DNA of 64,000 bases from Bubalus kerabau (lineage: Eukaryota; Chordata; Mammalia; Artiodactyla; Bovidae): contig NC_073624.1 in the NCBI RefSeq assembly GCF_029407905.1, forward strand, positions 4,600,501-4,664,500. The letters are read 5' to 3'. Position 1 is the stretch's first letter. Each line of letters opens with the position of its first letter. The notes under the pieces are model-generated. The model ran no database searches and was not told the DNA's origin. It saw only the letters and a program-made list of their open reading frames with translations. This document shows positions 34,201-45,288 of this stretch, piece after piece. Position numbers and translations under genes: made by a program.

Positions 34201-34620
34201 GATGTTGATACTGTATGGTATATATGAAAGATGCCAACCGAGTGAATCTTAAAAGTGGAAACGGGGGCAGAGGCTCCGTGTATGTCCCGAAGCAACGTCC
34301 CAACAGGCTGGCCCCGAGGGCCGGAGATCCAGGCTCCTCTCTGGGAAACACTGAGGTGCCGTCTTCCGGGAGGAGGAGGATCAGGCTTTGCCAGCCGGCC
34401 TGGAGAGGAGCCGAGTAGGAAAGACAGGAATGACTTTTAAGATACAAGAAAAGAAACTTGGCTGTGTAGTGATAGATGTTCACTATCTATCACATTTTGG
34501 TGATCCCTCCACAATACAGACAAACATCAAGGCCTTCTGTTGTACTCGTGAAACTGATGTAACGTTACGTGTCAGTTATGTGTCGGTAACAAATGATTAC
34601 CCAGCTCACAACGTCCTGAG
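34201..34620. mobile_element. Old L1-type fragment interrupted by the duplicated arm
   Basis: The left piece 34201-34255 ends 'ccgagtgaatcttaaaag'. The right piece 34435-34620 resumes with 'gatacaagaaaagaaacttg', 'ggtgatccctccacaataca' and 'ctcgtgaaactgatgtaacg'. Together they read as one old L1 3'-type segment, so 34256-34434 is an insertion into it. Confidence 0.65.
34256..34434 (-). repeat. Inverted duplication, right arm (probable inserted copy)
   Basis: About 179 bases, reverse-complementary to 33418-33585. It differs by a 9-10 base insertion near its right end (around gagtaggaaagacagg), a 3-base insertion (caacaggctgg) and scattered substitutions. Flanked by cttaaaag on the left and cttttaag on the right, themselves complementary. 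Confidence 0.9.
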
Positions 34621-37600
34621 CACGTGCCCTGCGTTGGAGTCAGTCCTGGCTCCTTCGCGAACTTTCTCTTTTCCTGACCAGAGCCCTCAGAGTAGATGCT
34701 GGGGGAGATGAGGTCCAGAGGGTATGTGCCCCCTCCGAGCCTCACAGGTATCAAAGGACAGAGCTGGGATTCAGACCTGGGCCCATGGGATGCTTAGCCC
34801 AGGCCCTGAGCCCCCCTCAGCTCTTGGTCCCGGCTGCCCGCGTCGTGTGAAGAGACCCCACCCTCCTCTGCTCTGGAGCCGCCTCTGCTTCCAGCTTCAT
34901 CAGCCGCGTCGGTGTTTGCCTTTGAAATGCGCCCCTCACGTCCCTCCTCGACACCTAGCGCCCTGGGTTCCGAGTCAGCTGGGCTTCGTGTAATTGCACC
35001 TGCACTGTGGGGCGCTGTCCCGCTGGGTGCCCTTTCTGGGCCCTTGGTCCAGTCAAGGCCCTTCCTCTTTCATGGGGTGGACAGTGAGCTCTAGGACATG
35101 AGCTTTAGCCCCGTGTGACCTCCAAGTGTCCTCTGGGGACACCGGCAGGCCTAGGAAGAAACACACCGTCCACACGTGTGTATACACGCTTGGATCCGGA
35201 CACGGCCTTCGTCGTCGCTTAGCTGGGGGTTCGACGGGCTTCCTGGAAAGGGCCGGACGGTGCGTCTTCTGGGCTTCGTGGCTCGTAGGGTGTCTGCTGT
35301 AGCCTCCCAGCGCTGCTGCCGTCGGGCAGCTGTGGATGGTGCAGAGGGAACGGACGTGGCCGTGCTCCAGTGCGACTTCGCTCCTGGACACCGACCTGTG
35401 ACTGTCACGTGATTTCCACATGACACAAAATGTTATCCTCTATTTGATCTCCGCTCCTGGCAGGCTGTACCAAAATAGGCAACAGGCTCAATTTGGCCAC
35501 TGAACCGTGGAAGCCCCCTGGCTTTCTGGGGAGCCGGACCCTCTTGTTAAAGACAGAAAGAACAGATCAGACTGAGGGTCCCTTGCTCTCCCGGGTGTGG
35601 TCCACAGGTGAACTGCGGGAGGGTCTGAACCTGACCAGGGATAGTCGATGGAAAGATGTTGCTGTTGGTGCAGGGATGGTTTTGTGGGTCGTGGTTTTGC
35701 TGTTCAGGTCATGTGGAGACCTGAATGGCCCCAGAGAGGCCAGATGGTTGCCCGCAGGGGCTCAGGTGTGACCAGATGAAAGCTGGTACCCAGCACAGAC
35801 ATACAGCCCAAGCGGCTCAGGTTGGCTGGGTTGGTGCCAGAGACCCTGGGCCCCAGAGACCCTGCTGGGGAGGGGGCAGCTTCGTTCCCTGACACCGTAC
35901 AACCGGCATCTTCCCAGGATGGGAGGAAAGAATTCAGCAAGAATCCAGCGTGTGGGGGGCTCAGAGGGAAAGATGAGTTGCTCGAACACAGCAGGAGGGG
36001 CTCAGGAAGTCAGTGGGGGTCTCAAGATGAAAGTGTTCAGGCCCAGGGGAGGGGGGACCGATCGTGGCCGCGGATTCTTCCAGGGGCCAGAAAGTGCTGA
36101 ATGAGCCCTGCCCGCTTGTCAGAGTGTCTTCCAAGGGGATTTGAAAAGAGAAAGAAACTAGCTGTTCGGTGCATTCAGAGAAGACCTCGACCCACTGCTT
36201 TAGCCTTGTTGGCTGTGTAGCAACAACTTACACACCCCCTGCAAAAGCGTGGACCCTCCAGGGGCTGAGCAAGCTGCGGCTCACACCCACTAGAGTGGGG
36301 TCTTGAGCTGGGGGAGGCTCCTTCAGAAGATGGACTGAAGCTGAAGCACCCAGCCTGACTCCTGGGAGGAGGGCCAGTCCCCGGGAGGGGCGGGGGGTGG
36401 CTCTGGTGGGGAACCCCAGCTGATGGGGGAGGGGCACCGTTAGAGCCTTCGTTCCAAACCAGATACGATAAAGTCAGAGCTCAGAGGCGGTGTAACCCCT
36501 GGGGCCAAACCTGCACATCTGGGAGCTGCGGGTCTCAGGAGCTGGGTGGGGCTCCCCTGGGGAGGCTCCATCATAGCAGGAAGCCACCCACTCCACTCCG
36601 CCGCCAGGACACACCGGAAGAGAACACATTGAGAGACCATGGCTGGGTTAGAAGATCCGCTCCGGGGCTGGGATTGTGTTGTGAGCAGAGGCTAACTAAT
36701 AAATTGGAGCAGGAGGAGTGAAAGAGAACATGGGAAAGCGAGACGTGATTGCAGCCCAAGAGCCCAGTGGCGCCTGTGACCGCTCCGGTCTGCAGAACTT
36801 GGGGGTGACGGGCCGGGCCAGCGGAGTTTCCAAGGTGGAGCCGCTGCACTTTATAGTTTCCAGCGTCAAACTGGAAACATCAAATGTCGAACTGTTTGAG
36901 CTTCTGCTTAAAACAAACCGGGAAACCACACCCAGACCAGCAAGTGCCTCCTGTCCGAGGTGGGGGAGCAGAGTCTCTCCCTAGTGGGGGTCCTCACGGT
37001 CCCTACGGAGGGCGAGGTGGGGCCTGTCTCCTCTGCTTCCAGAGCTCAGAGCCAGGCCTGGAAGGTGGGCTCCTGACACCCACCCCACCCACCCCCCAGC
37101 CTCCCTGAGCTGCTATAGAGGAAACCCCAGGATCTCCAGAATGGGGGGGGCAGGGTCCAGCTCAGTAGGCTCATCAGCTTTCCCAAGGACTGACCAAGGG
37201 GGCCCTGAGAGGTGCAGGGTCCCCAAGACCAAGCCCACCACGTCGTGGATTGAATAAATGGGTGATGTAGGCCGAGGGGGAGGACGGAGTGAAGGGGCAG
37301 AAGACGTCTGTGACTCCAGAGGGGGCTACAGCATTCCCCCCCACCAAGCTTGCTGCTGGGACTCGGAGAGTCCTGGTCCCACCTGGACCGTCAGCCTCGG
37401 TAGAGGCCCTGGGTTCAGGCGTGTCCTCCTGTGCCTGCCCACAGCTGCCTGCCAAGGTCCGGTAAGCGAGAACTGATTACCCGCCCCCATCCTGCCATCA
37501 ATATTTGGGGGGAGCCTTGTCGGGTGGCAGGAGACAGGAGGATGCCCGGAACCCCCATCACTGGCTGTGCCCCCGCTCCTGCCCTCCCAGGGGTTCGGCC

Positions 37601-37783
37601 TGAGCTGAACAAAGAGCCTGAGTACAGCAAAGATTGGGGGCCTGGGTCACAGGCGGGGGACAAACCCAGGCTGCCGGCCTCTGTCCTGGGACCCAGCCCA
37701 TGTTCACTCATGGAGCAGGGAGTTTGTAGAAAGCAGAAGCTTCGCGAGCTCTGCGTTCCCTCTCAGGAGTGCAAAGGGTGCGG
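34621..37783. other. Mostly unique GC-rich sequence
   Basis: A reverse MIR piece lies at about 34695-34780. A short hAT-like piece lies at about 35462-35515 ('ggcaacaggctcaatttggc'). A mixed AT-rich patch with 'ggctaactaataaattggag' and 'gcactttatagtttccagcg' lies at 36690-36920. No gene supported. Confidence 0.45.
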
Positions 37784-37846
37784 ATTTAGGCGTGTGTCTG
37801 CGTGATTTAGGTGAGTTTCTGTGTGATTTAGGCATGTATCAGCGTG
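37784..37846 (+). repeat. Three-copy 21-bp tandem repeat
   Basis: Three diverged units starting at 37784, 37805 and 37826, each beginning atttagg and ending in gtg: atttaggcgtgtgtctgcgtg-type words. Confidence 0.85.
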
Positions 37847-39929
37847 GGACACACCAGATACCATGTCTGGCTGGAATGAAGTCTCCCTGTTTCATGGGGT
37901 GGTGGGGTAAGAAGCCAGGTCAGACCCCTGTCTCTCTCTCACCCTCTAGCTACTGGCTCCTGCGAAAACCAGGTTGCCCATTCTTCTCAGGGAAGCATGG
38001 AGCCCATGGGCCTCCTAAGATGCGGGAGAAATGTGAAAGAATTTGCTTGTGAACTAGAGCTTGATAAAAGCCCTCCTCCCGCAGCCCTTTCCACACACTG
38101 AGGGCGTGTGCACTTGTTATGTCTATTCAAGTGTTGTCACCGGGAATTTACAGGAATTAAGGCAGGAGGAGGGAGCAGGCCATCGTAAGCAGCTTCTAGA
38201 CACACAAACAGCCCTTGATGCAGAAATCTGTCATCCTATGAGATGAGCGTCTTGCTTCAGCTTACGGCAGGGGAAAACTGAGGCTCAAGGAGGGAGAAAG
38301 TGAGTGAGCCAGGGTCCCTCTCTGCCTGCCCCCGAGCCTGACGCACTCTTCTCCACACGCTTCTTTCGGGGTCCACAGCTTTATTTCTGGCTTCAGAAGG
38401 CGTCATCCCCGAGTCACTGCTCTCAGTATCCCTGCCCGCATCTTCTTCCCCTGGCAGGCCATGTCCCCATGCCCACGTCCCCGATGGGGAGCCAGGTGTG
38501 CCAGCCAAACCCAGCGCTGGGTCGGCTTGCTGGTTAGCAGGCTGGATGTGGAGCAGGCAGGGGCCGGGCTTGGCTGGGCCTCCTGGGTGGCGGTCAGTAC
38601 GTCTTTCAGCTCTGCTGGTGCCTGTTGCGGGTCCCCAGGTTGTCCCCGAGCCGAGGCAAGAACGCAGACATGTTATTGATGGCCAGGCGCACGTCAAGGC
38701 CTCCTGGTGGCCGTCACTAAGTCACGGCCACTCCCAGAATCCAGAGAGCCTTTTAAGTGACTGGCGAGGAGGAAGAACAGCTTCAAGTGGATTTTAGAGG
38801 AAAAACACACGGGCTGGAGTCACAGCCCTCTCCCCGCTCCCCGCCACGGTATGGGTGTCCCTGACGCCACCAAGGCCTGGAAGTGAGATGCACGTGGAAA
38901 CGAAGCCCATCTCCTCCCTGAGCTTCCCTTACAGAGATGTGGTTTCTGAGCACATTGGCTGGGTTTTTGCAGTCCAGTGATGCACGCGGTGGGTGGAAGC
39001 TTCCTGGGTACACAGCCCTTCACAGGCTACAGAGCATCCTTACAAACCCCATCTCCATGTGATTCCTACCAGCGGGTGGTGGTGTCACTCATTCCCAGTT
39101 CACAGATGGGAAAATGGGCTCAAAGGATCTCAGCCTGTTACCTACCGAAGGTGAAATACTGGGGTTCAGAGGGTGGACGGGGAGCCCGGCACACCACCCC
39201 CCGTGTTGAGCCTTCACGTTGGACCTCAGGCGTCGGCCGCCCCAGCCCCACACCCATCATATAAACAGGGCCCCTGAGGTCAGCCACATCCAGGGCTTTG
39301 CTAGACGTGAACTGGGTCCCTGCATGCCTGCCTCCTCCCTGGGTGTTCTCCAGAGATGCACTTGAACCTCCCCGGAAGCTTGGGCGGTTCCGCCCTCCTC
39401 GCAGCTTGCCTGCTGCTGCCCAGGTCTCAGCTCAAAGGCTGGGCCAGGCTGAGCTGCGGGCGGCCCATGGAGATGTGAGCTGCGTGTTCTCTGGGCCCCA
39501 CACTCCTCATAGTACTTGGAGCTCAGGCTCTGTGGCCAGGCATCGGCTCGGACCCCGCCCCCTTCCCCTCCCAGCCTGGACAAGTCCCCCAGCCCGGTTT
39601 CCTAGGTGTCGCGTGGGGAGGAGTCTGTGCCTTTTCACAGGGCTGTCAGTGTGAGACAGCCGTGCCATCGCAGGCCCGAGTGTCCCCGTGGACACCGTTG
39701 GGCCCGCTGTCCCTGTGGCTGTTCTGCCCCCAGTTCTGTGTTCCGTGGTGCTGGGCTGAGGGCACCCGTGGGGGCGGCCTGCTGCCCTCCTGGCTGGTGC
39801 TGGCTCTGTGCGATCAGGTCCCATAGCCAGGTTTCAGGTGAGTGTTGGCCTCTTTCTGGAGTCCAGCTGGGAAAGGGGCGTGAAGCCTCAGGCGGTGCCA
39901 GCGCACGTGTGGCCCTTCTGGCTCCATCA
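37847..39929. other. Mostly unique sequence with MIR pieces
   Basis: Reverse MIR-like cores lie at about 38255-38310 and 39095-39160 ('cagttcacagatgggaaaat'). Long frames at 39257-40292 are not supported as genes. Confidence 0.45.
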
Positions 39930-40170
39930 GGCCCCATCCCCAAGGCCCCTACTCCTGGCCAACCCTTTGCTCACCTGTGCTCTCTTCTTCTGTGGTCAGG
40001 CTCAGGGTCACCTCCTCTAGAAGGTGACCTGCCCCCTCTGCATCACCCTCTCTCCACAAACAGGGCCGATGGTCAGTCCCCACTGAACTGTGAGCTCCCC
40101 AAGACGGACCTCACAGATTCATGCGTGGAACAAAATGCTGAGTGGCAGAAGGAAGGAATGGATAAAGCAG
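39930..40170 (+). repeat. L2 fragment
   Basis: 'gtcacctcctctagaaggtg', 'ccccactgaactgtgagctc' and 'gtggaacaaaatgctgagtg' follow the order of the L2 3' end. Confidence 0.6.
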
Positions 40171-40819
40171 TGAGTGCAGCTCCAAAGGCTGGGTGGGGCC
40201 TCCTCCCCGCCCCTGATATGGCCCCCAGTGCCCTGAACTTGGCCTCTCTCCACCGACTGGACCAAAGACCCGCCTTCAACCCCCAGGTCTGATGCACGTT
40301 AGGTGGGCAGTGCAGGTCTTTGATTGGAAGAAGGGTTCTGAGAGTCCAGGTTAGAAGGCACACTCCCACCCAACCATTAGCCTGGATGGTAGACTTGGCT
40401 GCATTTCACCATTTTACACTCTCACCTACCACAAGGTCAAAAAAACCAGGCCATTCTCAGCTTCCATGGGATCTGTAATTCTCAGGACCTTCTGGCCCCA
40501 CCACCTGGGTCTGCCGTTGTTCTGAGCAGTTATGAAAAGCAGAGCTGCAGGAGAGAGAGGGTGAGCCTGCAGGAGCAGGGCCTGAGTCACAAGGGGGCAG
40601 GCTGGCCTGGCCCACACGGGCAGACGGCCCCTGCTGGCCGAGGTCACTGCCCCTCCCGGCCCTTACTCACTGTGAGCCCACTGCTGTACAGCTCGTGGGA
40701 GGGCCTGGGGCTGGGGACACGGGGAGGGGTCAGGAGGCAGCCCCGCAGCCAGAACCTGGTGATCCACACACTCCCCTGCTCCCCACCAAGGTCTCAGGGA
40801 TTTCCCTCGCGTGGATCAC
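40171..40819. other. Unique sequence, no gene seen
   Basis: No feature recognised. Confidence 0.4.
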
Positions 40820-40980
40820 AGGCTCAAAGCTGACTGACCTTGGGCAGGTCACTCAGCCCTTAAGTCCTCCTGCCTGAAAGGGAGTAGCAGCTGTGAGCTC
40901 TGTCCAGGGTGCTGAAGGAGTCAATTAAAGTCAGGCCCGCGTGGCACGTAGCAGGGGCTCGATAATGCTGGAGTCATCAT
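40820..40980 (+). repeat. MIR fragment
   Basis: 'ctgaccttgggcaggtcact', 'ctcctgcctgaaagggagta' and 'gtagcaggggctcgataatg' match MIR order well. Confidence 0.7.
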
Positions 40981-41059
40981 TCTCTAATCCCTCTACTCAT
41001 CCAACACATATTTGCTGAGCTTTTAAAAACTGGAATGAGCTGGAATGTTTAGAAGTTGA

Positions 41060-41282
41060 CATGTGAAAGTGAAAAGTGTTAATGGCTCGGTCGTGTCCAA
41101 CTCTTTGCGACCCCGGGGATTGTAGCCGCCAAACTCCTCTGTCCGTGGGATTTCCCAGGCAAGAAACTGGAGTGGGTTGCTATTTCCTTCTCCAGGGAGG
41201 TCTTCCTGGTCCAAGGATTGAACCTGCTTCTCCTGCAGTGCAGACAGGTTCTTTACCCTCTGAGCCACCAGGGAAGACATCC
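41060..41282 (-). mobile_element. Bov-tA SINE
   Basis: Reverse copy: 'gtcgtgtccaactctttgcg', 'agtgggttgctatttccttc' and complemented head 'gagccaccagggaagacatc'. Confidence 0.9.
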
Positions 41283-42230
41283 TAATGCTGGAAATTAAAT
41301 TCCATGAATGGCAGTAAGCCGGCCAGCTCCCACTTCATAGCTCAGGTGGACACCTTCCACCCTCCCCCACCCCGCCACCCCTCTGTGCCTGTGGCCCTCA
41401 GGTGACCCACGAGTCATCCTCCCTGGAGGATGCGGCCCCTGGTTTGTCTCACCCCACCCTCGGCCTGGCTGGTGTGAGTGGGTGGAGGCCCATGATCCCT
41501 GAGAGCAGGGAGCCCCATGTGTCTGCGGCTGCCGCTGCCCAGCCAAGGCCTCCTCAGCAGGTGTCCAGGTGCTCGGAGGCCTCACGTGGGGGTCTGTCTG
41601 TCCCACCCTGGTCTCCCTTCCGACGTTTTCCTTCCTGAAGTGCTGCTTGTACCTTGTTTTTATTCTCAGCACTCCAGGGGACTCCAGGGCACCCGCCATC
41701 TGCACTGGGGACAGGCACTCAGAGGGCACACTCAGAGGGGCTTCTGGTCGAGGGTGGGGGCTCATGGCTGAAATCTGCCCTCCTTCTCCCTGCCGAGTGA
41801 GGGCCAATGAGATGGGCTCCCTGTGAGCCGTGCCTCTCTGGCAAACCCAGGGCAGGAGTAGGGTGAGAGGCCCGCATGCCTGTGTGGCTTGAACAGAACC
41901 CCCCCGCCCCACCCTGAGGGCCCTGCCTGCATCCCAGCCTGGTCTGCGCTGTCTTCGGCAGCCTGACTGACCAGAGCAGCATCTCAGCTTCCTGCTCCAG
42001 CCCCCAGGGGTTGTCCTGCTCCTCCTCTGGTCGTCCCTCATAACTTGAGACCCCAAATTTGAAATTAAAATATCTCTCTATCCTGTGGGCCCTGCTGCTC
42101 AGCGAGGCTTCATTGTCATGGCTCACTAACCCAGGGATGCGGTCTGGACCACACGGCTTGGGAAGTCACTCGCAGCAGGCGCGTATCAGCAGTGGTAATG
42201 CTGGTAGTTAGAACTGCAGTGGGGATTCAG
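41283..42230. other. Unique GC-rich sequence
   Basis: A 253-residue minus frame (41295-42056) and its mirrored plus frames show no domain. Not called as a gene. Confidence 0.45.
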
Positions 42231-42430
42231 GGGCATCCCTGGTGGCTCAGACGGTAAAGAATCAAGAGTCTGCCTGCAATGAGGGAGACCTGGGTTCGAT
42301 CCCTGGGTTGAGAAGATCCCCTGGAGGAAGGCATGGCAACCCATCCAAGTATTCTTGCCTAGAGAATTCCCATGGACAGAGGGGCCTGGTGGGCTACAGT
42401 CCACGGGCTCGCAAAGAGTCGGAGGCGATT
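42231..42430 (+). mobile_element. Bov-tA SINE, tail-to-tail with a CHR SINE
   Basis: Forward: 'gcatccctggtggctcagac', a short internal insert (atcaaga), 'gacctgggttcgatccctgg', end 'caaagagtcggaggcgatt'. Confidence 0.9.
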
Positions 42431-42637
42431 AGGGGCTTCTCTCAGCTGTGGTGCCCGGGCTTCTCACTGCAGCGGCTTCTCTTGTTGCGGAGCAGAGGCT
42501 CTAGGCACGCGGACTCAGTAGTTTTTGTGTGGGCTTAGTTGCTCTGCGGCATGTGAGATCTTCCTGGGTCAGGGATGGAACACATGTCCCCTGCACTGGC
42601 AGGCGGACTCTTAACCGCTGGATCACCAGGGAAGCCC
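42431..42637 (-). mobile_element. CHR-type tRNA-derived SINE
   Basis: Reverse copy directly abutting the previous SINE: 'gcttctcttgttgcggagca', 'ggcatgtgagatcttcctgg' and complemented head 'ggatcaccagggaagcccc'. The two tRNA-derived heads face outward and are complementary. Confidence 0.9.
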
Positions 42638-43404
42638 CACTTTTAATGTAGCTTCCCCACCAGTGAACTCTGGGCTTCTCATGACTCGTGTCACGTCCTG
42701 ATTATACCGCCCCCCTCGTCCCGGTCTTCATGCCTTGTCACTCATATCCAGGGCCTCCCTGGAGCCCCCTGCACGTGCTGCCTGGCCTCCCTGCCTTCAC
42801 TAGTGCCGCTTCTGGTCCCTCTCGAATCTCCAGGCTGTCCGCCCATCTCTTACCACCGTTGACGGGTGCAGCTCTGTGCGTTTGCTGCGGGCACCGTGGC
42901 GCCGGGTCCAGGAGCCTGACTGAGGTTAGCAAACGTCCTCTGTCCCTCGTAGCCCTCAGCGGGCCACGCCTTCCCTGCAGTTCCAGGTGCTTTTCAGAAA
43001 TGTGAGGACAGAAGTCTGTAACAGGACAGTAACAAACCCCGTCACAATGGTGAGGCCTGTGTACGCTTTATTTCCATAAATGACCTTGTCCACTCCGAAC
43101 TTTGCTCAGTGCTACCCAGAGATCATAGGGATTTCTCTCCCGATCTCAGTCCTTCCCCTCAACCCCCAGCCCTGTGGAGTTGGGACACGCTCTTCAGGCC
43201 TTAACTGACGTAGATAGGACTGCGGATTCCTGTCCCAAAGCAGCACGCTGACTGTGAAGCTGCTGAAAGGTGGCAGGGGGATGGGTGTTGACCCAGGTTC
43301 TACCCTCTGTGGGGTGGGTCTGGGCTCCTGCAGGCGCCCCTCCAGAGGTCCCCCCTTTCCCTTCCTTCCCATAAGGGCTGGCGCTGCAGCTCTTGCCATT
43401 TTTT
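42638..43404. other. Unique sequence, no gene seen
   Basis: No supported feature. Confidence 0.4.
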
Positions 43405-43545
43405 TTAATATATAACTTTTTGCTTTGAGATACAATTTACATGCATTGACATTCGCTGGTCTTCATTGTACTGTTTGATGAGTTTTGACAGTTTATACAC
43501 ACAGGTAACTAACTTACACTGGGATGGAGCAGACCACCGCCCCTG
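43405..43545. mobile_element. Old L1M-type fragment
   Basis: 'gctttgagatacaatttaca', 'gtactgtttgatgagttttg' and 'acagtttatacacacaggta' match the start of the common L1M segment. Confidence 0.55.
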
Positions 43546-45061
43546 GGGGCATTGTGGAGCCTGGCCACGGCGAATCGGGGTGTGCACGACAGAGGGAAGG
43601 TCCTGAAACGTCTGCTCAGCCGTCCACCTGGCGGTGGGGGAAGGAGCCATTCAGGAAAGCGCCTTGTGTCTGGGCGCGTGTCTGCGCAGAGGTGGCCTTG
43701 GCCCCTTGTGCTGCCTGCAGGGCTGCAGGGTCGTTAGCGCTCCCAGGATGCCCTCTGGGCCGGGCTCTGTTAGGCAGCACCTCGAGGGAGCTTGGCAACA
43801 GGGCCTCTGGCCCCGGTGAAGCTCCCTGAGAGGCGTCTCCTCCCACCCTGTGCCTGTGGCCACGGGACAAACCTGCCCTGGGCAGACGGTCATCCTGAGG
43901 ACGTGGAGGCTGGTTCTGCTGAGAGCCAGCCAGCGCCCATCCGCGTGGCTCCACTGTGGCAGGCCTCGCCTGTGTCCTCTCGTCTGTGCTCTGCGCGAAT
44001 CGCAGCCGGGCCAGGATGCTTCCCAGAGCCGAGCTCTCAGACCCACCCACCCCCAGCATAAGGTGGGTCTGGCACCCAGCAACCTCGTGGGGAAGACTGA
44101 GCATCGCTGGGTTTCTCTCCTACAGAATGAGCGGGTCGGCACAGCGCCTGCCACACGGGGCGCCCTGCGGCCAAGCCTCTCGTGGCCTCCTCCACGCTCC
44201 CTGCCCTGGGCCTGGTCATCTCAGCGTCAAGTTCAGAAGATACCTTCTGGGGACCTGCCTGACCGTCTCCCCCCATCCCAGATGCTGGTGGCCCCGTCCT
44301 AGAAATGGGGAGACTGAATCCGGAGATGAAGGCACTGGTCCAGAGTCTGGGGTGGTTTCTCTGGCACGCAGGCGGGAGTGGGGGCCACCTGGTGCTGGGG
44401 CCCTCCCCTCCGGAGCTGAGTGTGGTTCCCCGCACAGGACCACGTGCAGAAGAGGGATTCCTGGGACCCACCACAGCCACCGGCTCCCAGGTCCCAGGGC
44501 ACCACCAGGCGTCGCAGTCCCCTCTGCCCTGCTCCGGATGGGCTCTAAGCGCCTCCTGCGTGCCAGACAGCGTGGGCTGGGCCACAGCAGCCGTGCCAAG
44601 CCCTGGGGAACCCGGTGCACCTCTCTGTGTGTCCTTCCCCCTCCCGTGGCCGCGTCTCATCCTGCAGGACAAGGTCGCCCTGGGGTCCCCTCCCGCTGGC
44701 ACCTCCCCAGCTGCTCCCCTGAGGCAGGCCACTTTGCTTCCTGCCACTTTTCTCGTCCACGCTGGGGTCCTGAGCTCAGCTACCAGAAGCATGGAAGCTA
44801 CTTAGACATGGTGGGGCTCTGTCGGTGACTGTCGGCACTCCACCCCCGGCCCTTCTGTGCTGATGGGACCTGCGTCTCTGCTGTCTGAGCAGCGTCGGAT
44901 CCCAACTCACATCCTCACATCCTGGCCTGGCGCTTGCTTGGAGCCTGACCCCAAAGACAGAGCCAGCCACCTTGCCTTGCTTGCTTCTGTCACATGGGGC
45001 CTGGCACCGAGCGGCTCTCGATAGACGGTGCTGAGCCCAGTTACTGCCCACGGGTCAGAAA
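43546..45061. other. Unique GC-rich sequence
   Basis: Large overlapping frames on both strands (for example 43956-44828 plus and 44037-44792 minus) mirror each other, as expected in GC-rich noncoding DNA. No recognised protein. Confidence 0.45.
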
Positions 45062-45284
45062 GGTAGATGCCTGCTAAGTCGCTTCTGTTGTGTCCGACTC
45101 TTGGTGACCCCACGGACTGTAGCCTGCCAGGCTCCTCTGTCCTTGGGATTCTCCAGGCAAGAATACTGGAGTGAGTTGCCATGCCCTTCTCCAGGGAATC
45201 TTCCCCACCCAGGGATCGAACCTGGGTCTCTTAATGTCTTCTGCATTGGCAGGTGGGCTCTTTACCACTAGGACTACCTGGTCA
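45062..45284 (-). mobile_element. Bov-tA SINE
   Basis: Reverse copy: 'gctaagtcgcttctgttgtg', 'gattctccaggcaagaatac' and complemented head 'taccactaggactacctggt'. It ends about five bases before the BovB tail. Confidence 0.9.
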
Positions 45285-45288
45285 AAAA

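Noticed and set aside
39257..40292. Long frames on both strands, including 228 codons on +
   Set aside because: They extend into an L2 relic and show no domain.
41295..42056. 253-codon minus frame
   Set aside because: Mirrored by plus frames and without recognisable features.
43956..44828. 290-codon plus frame with a 251-codon minus frame over the same bases
   Set aside because: Mirrored long frames indicate GC-driven absence of stops, not two genes.
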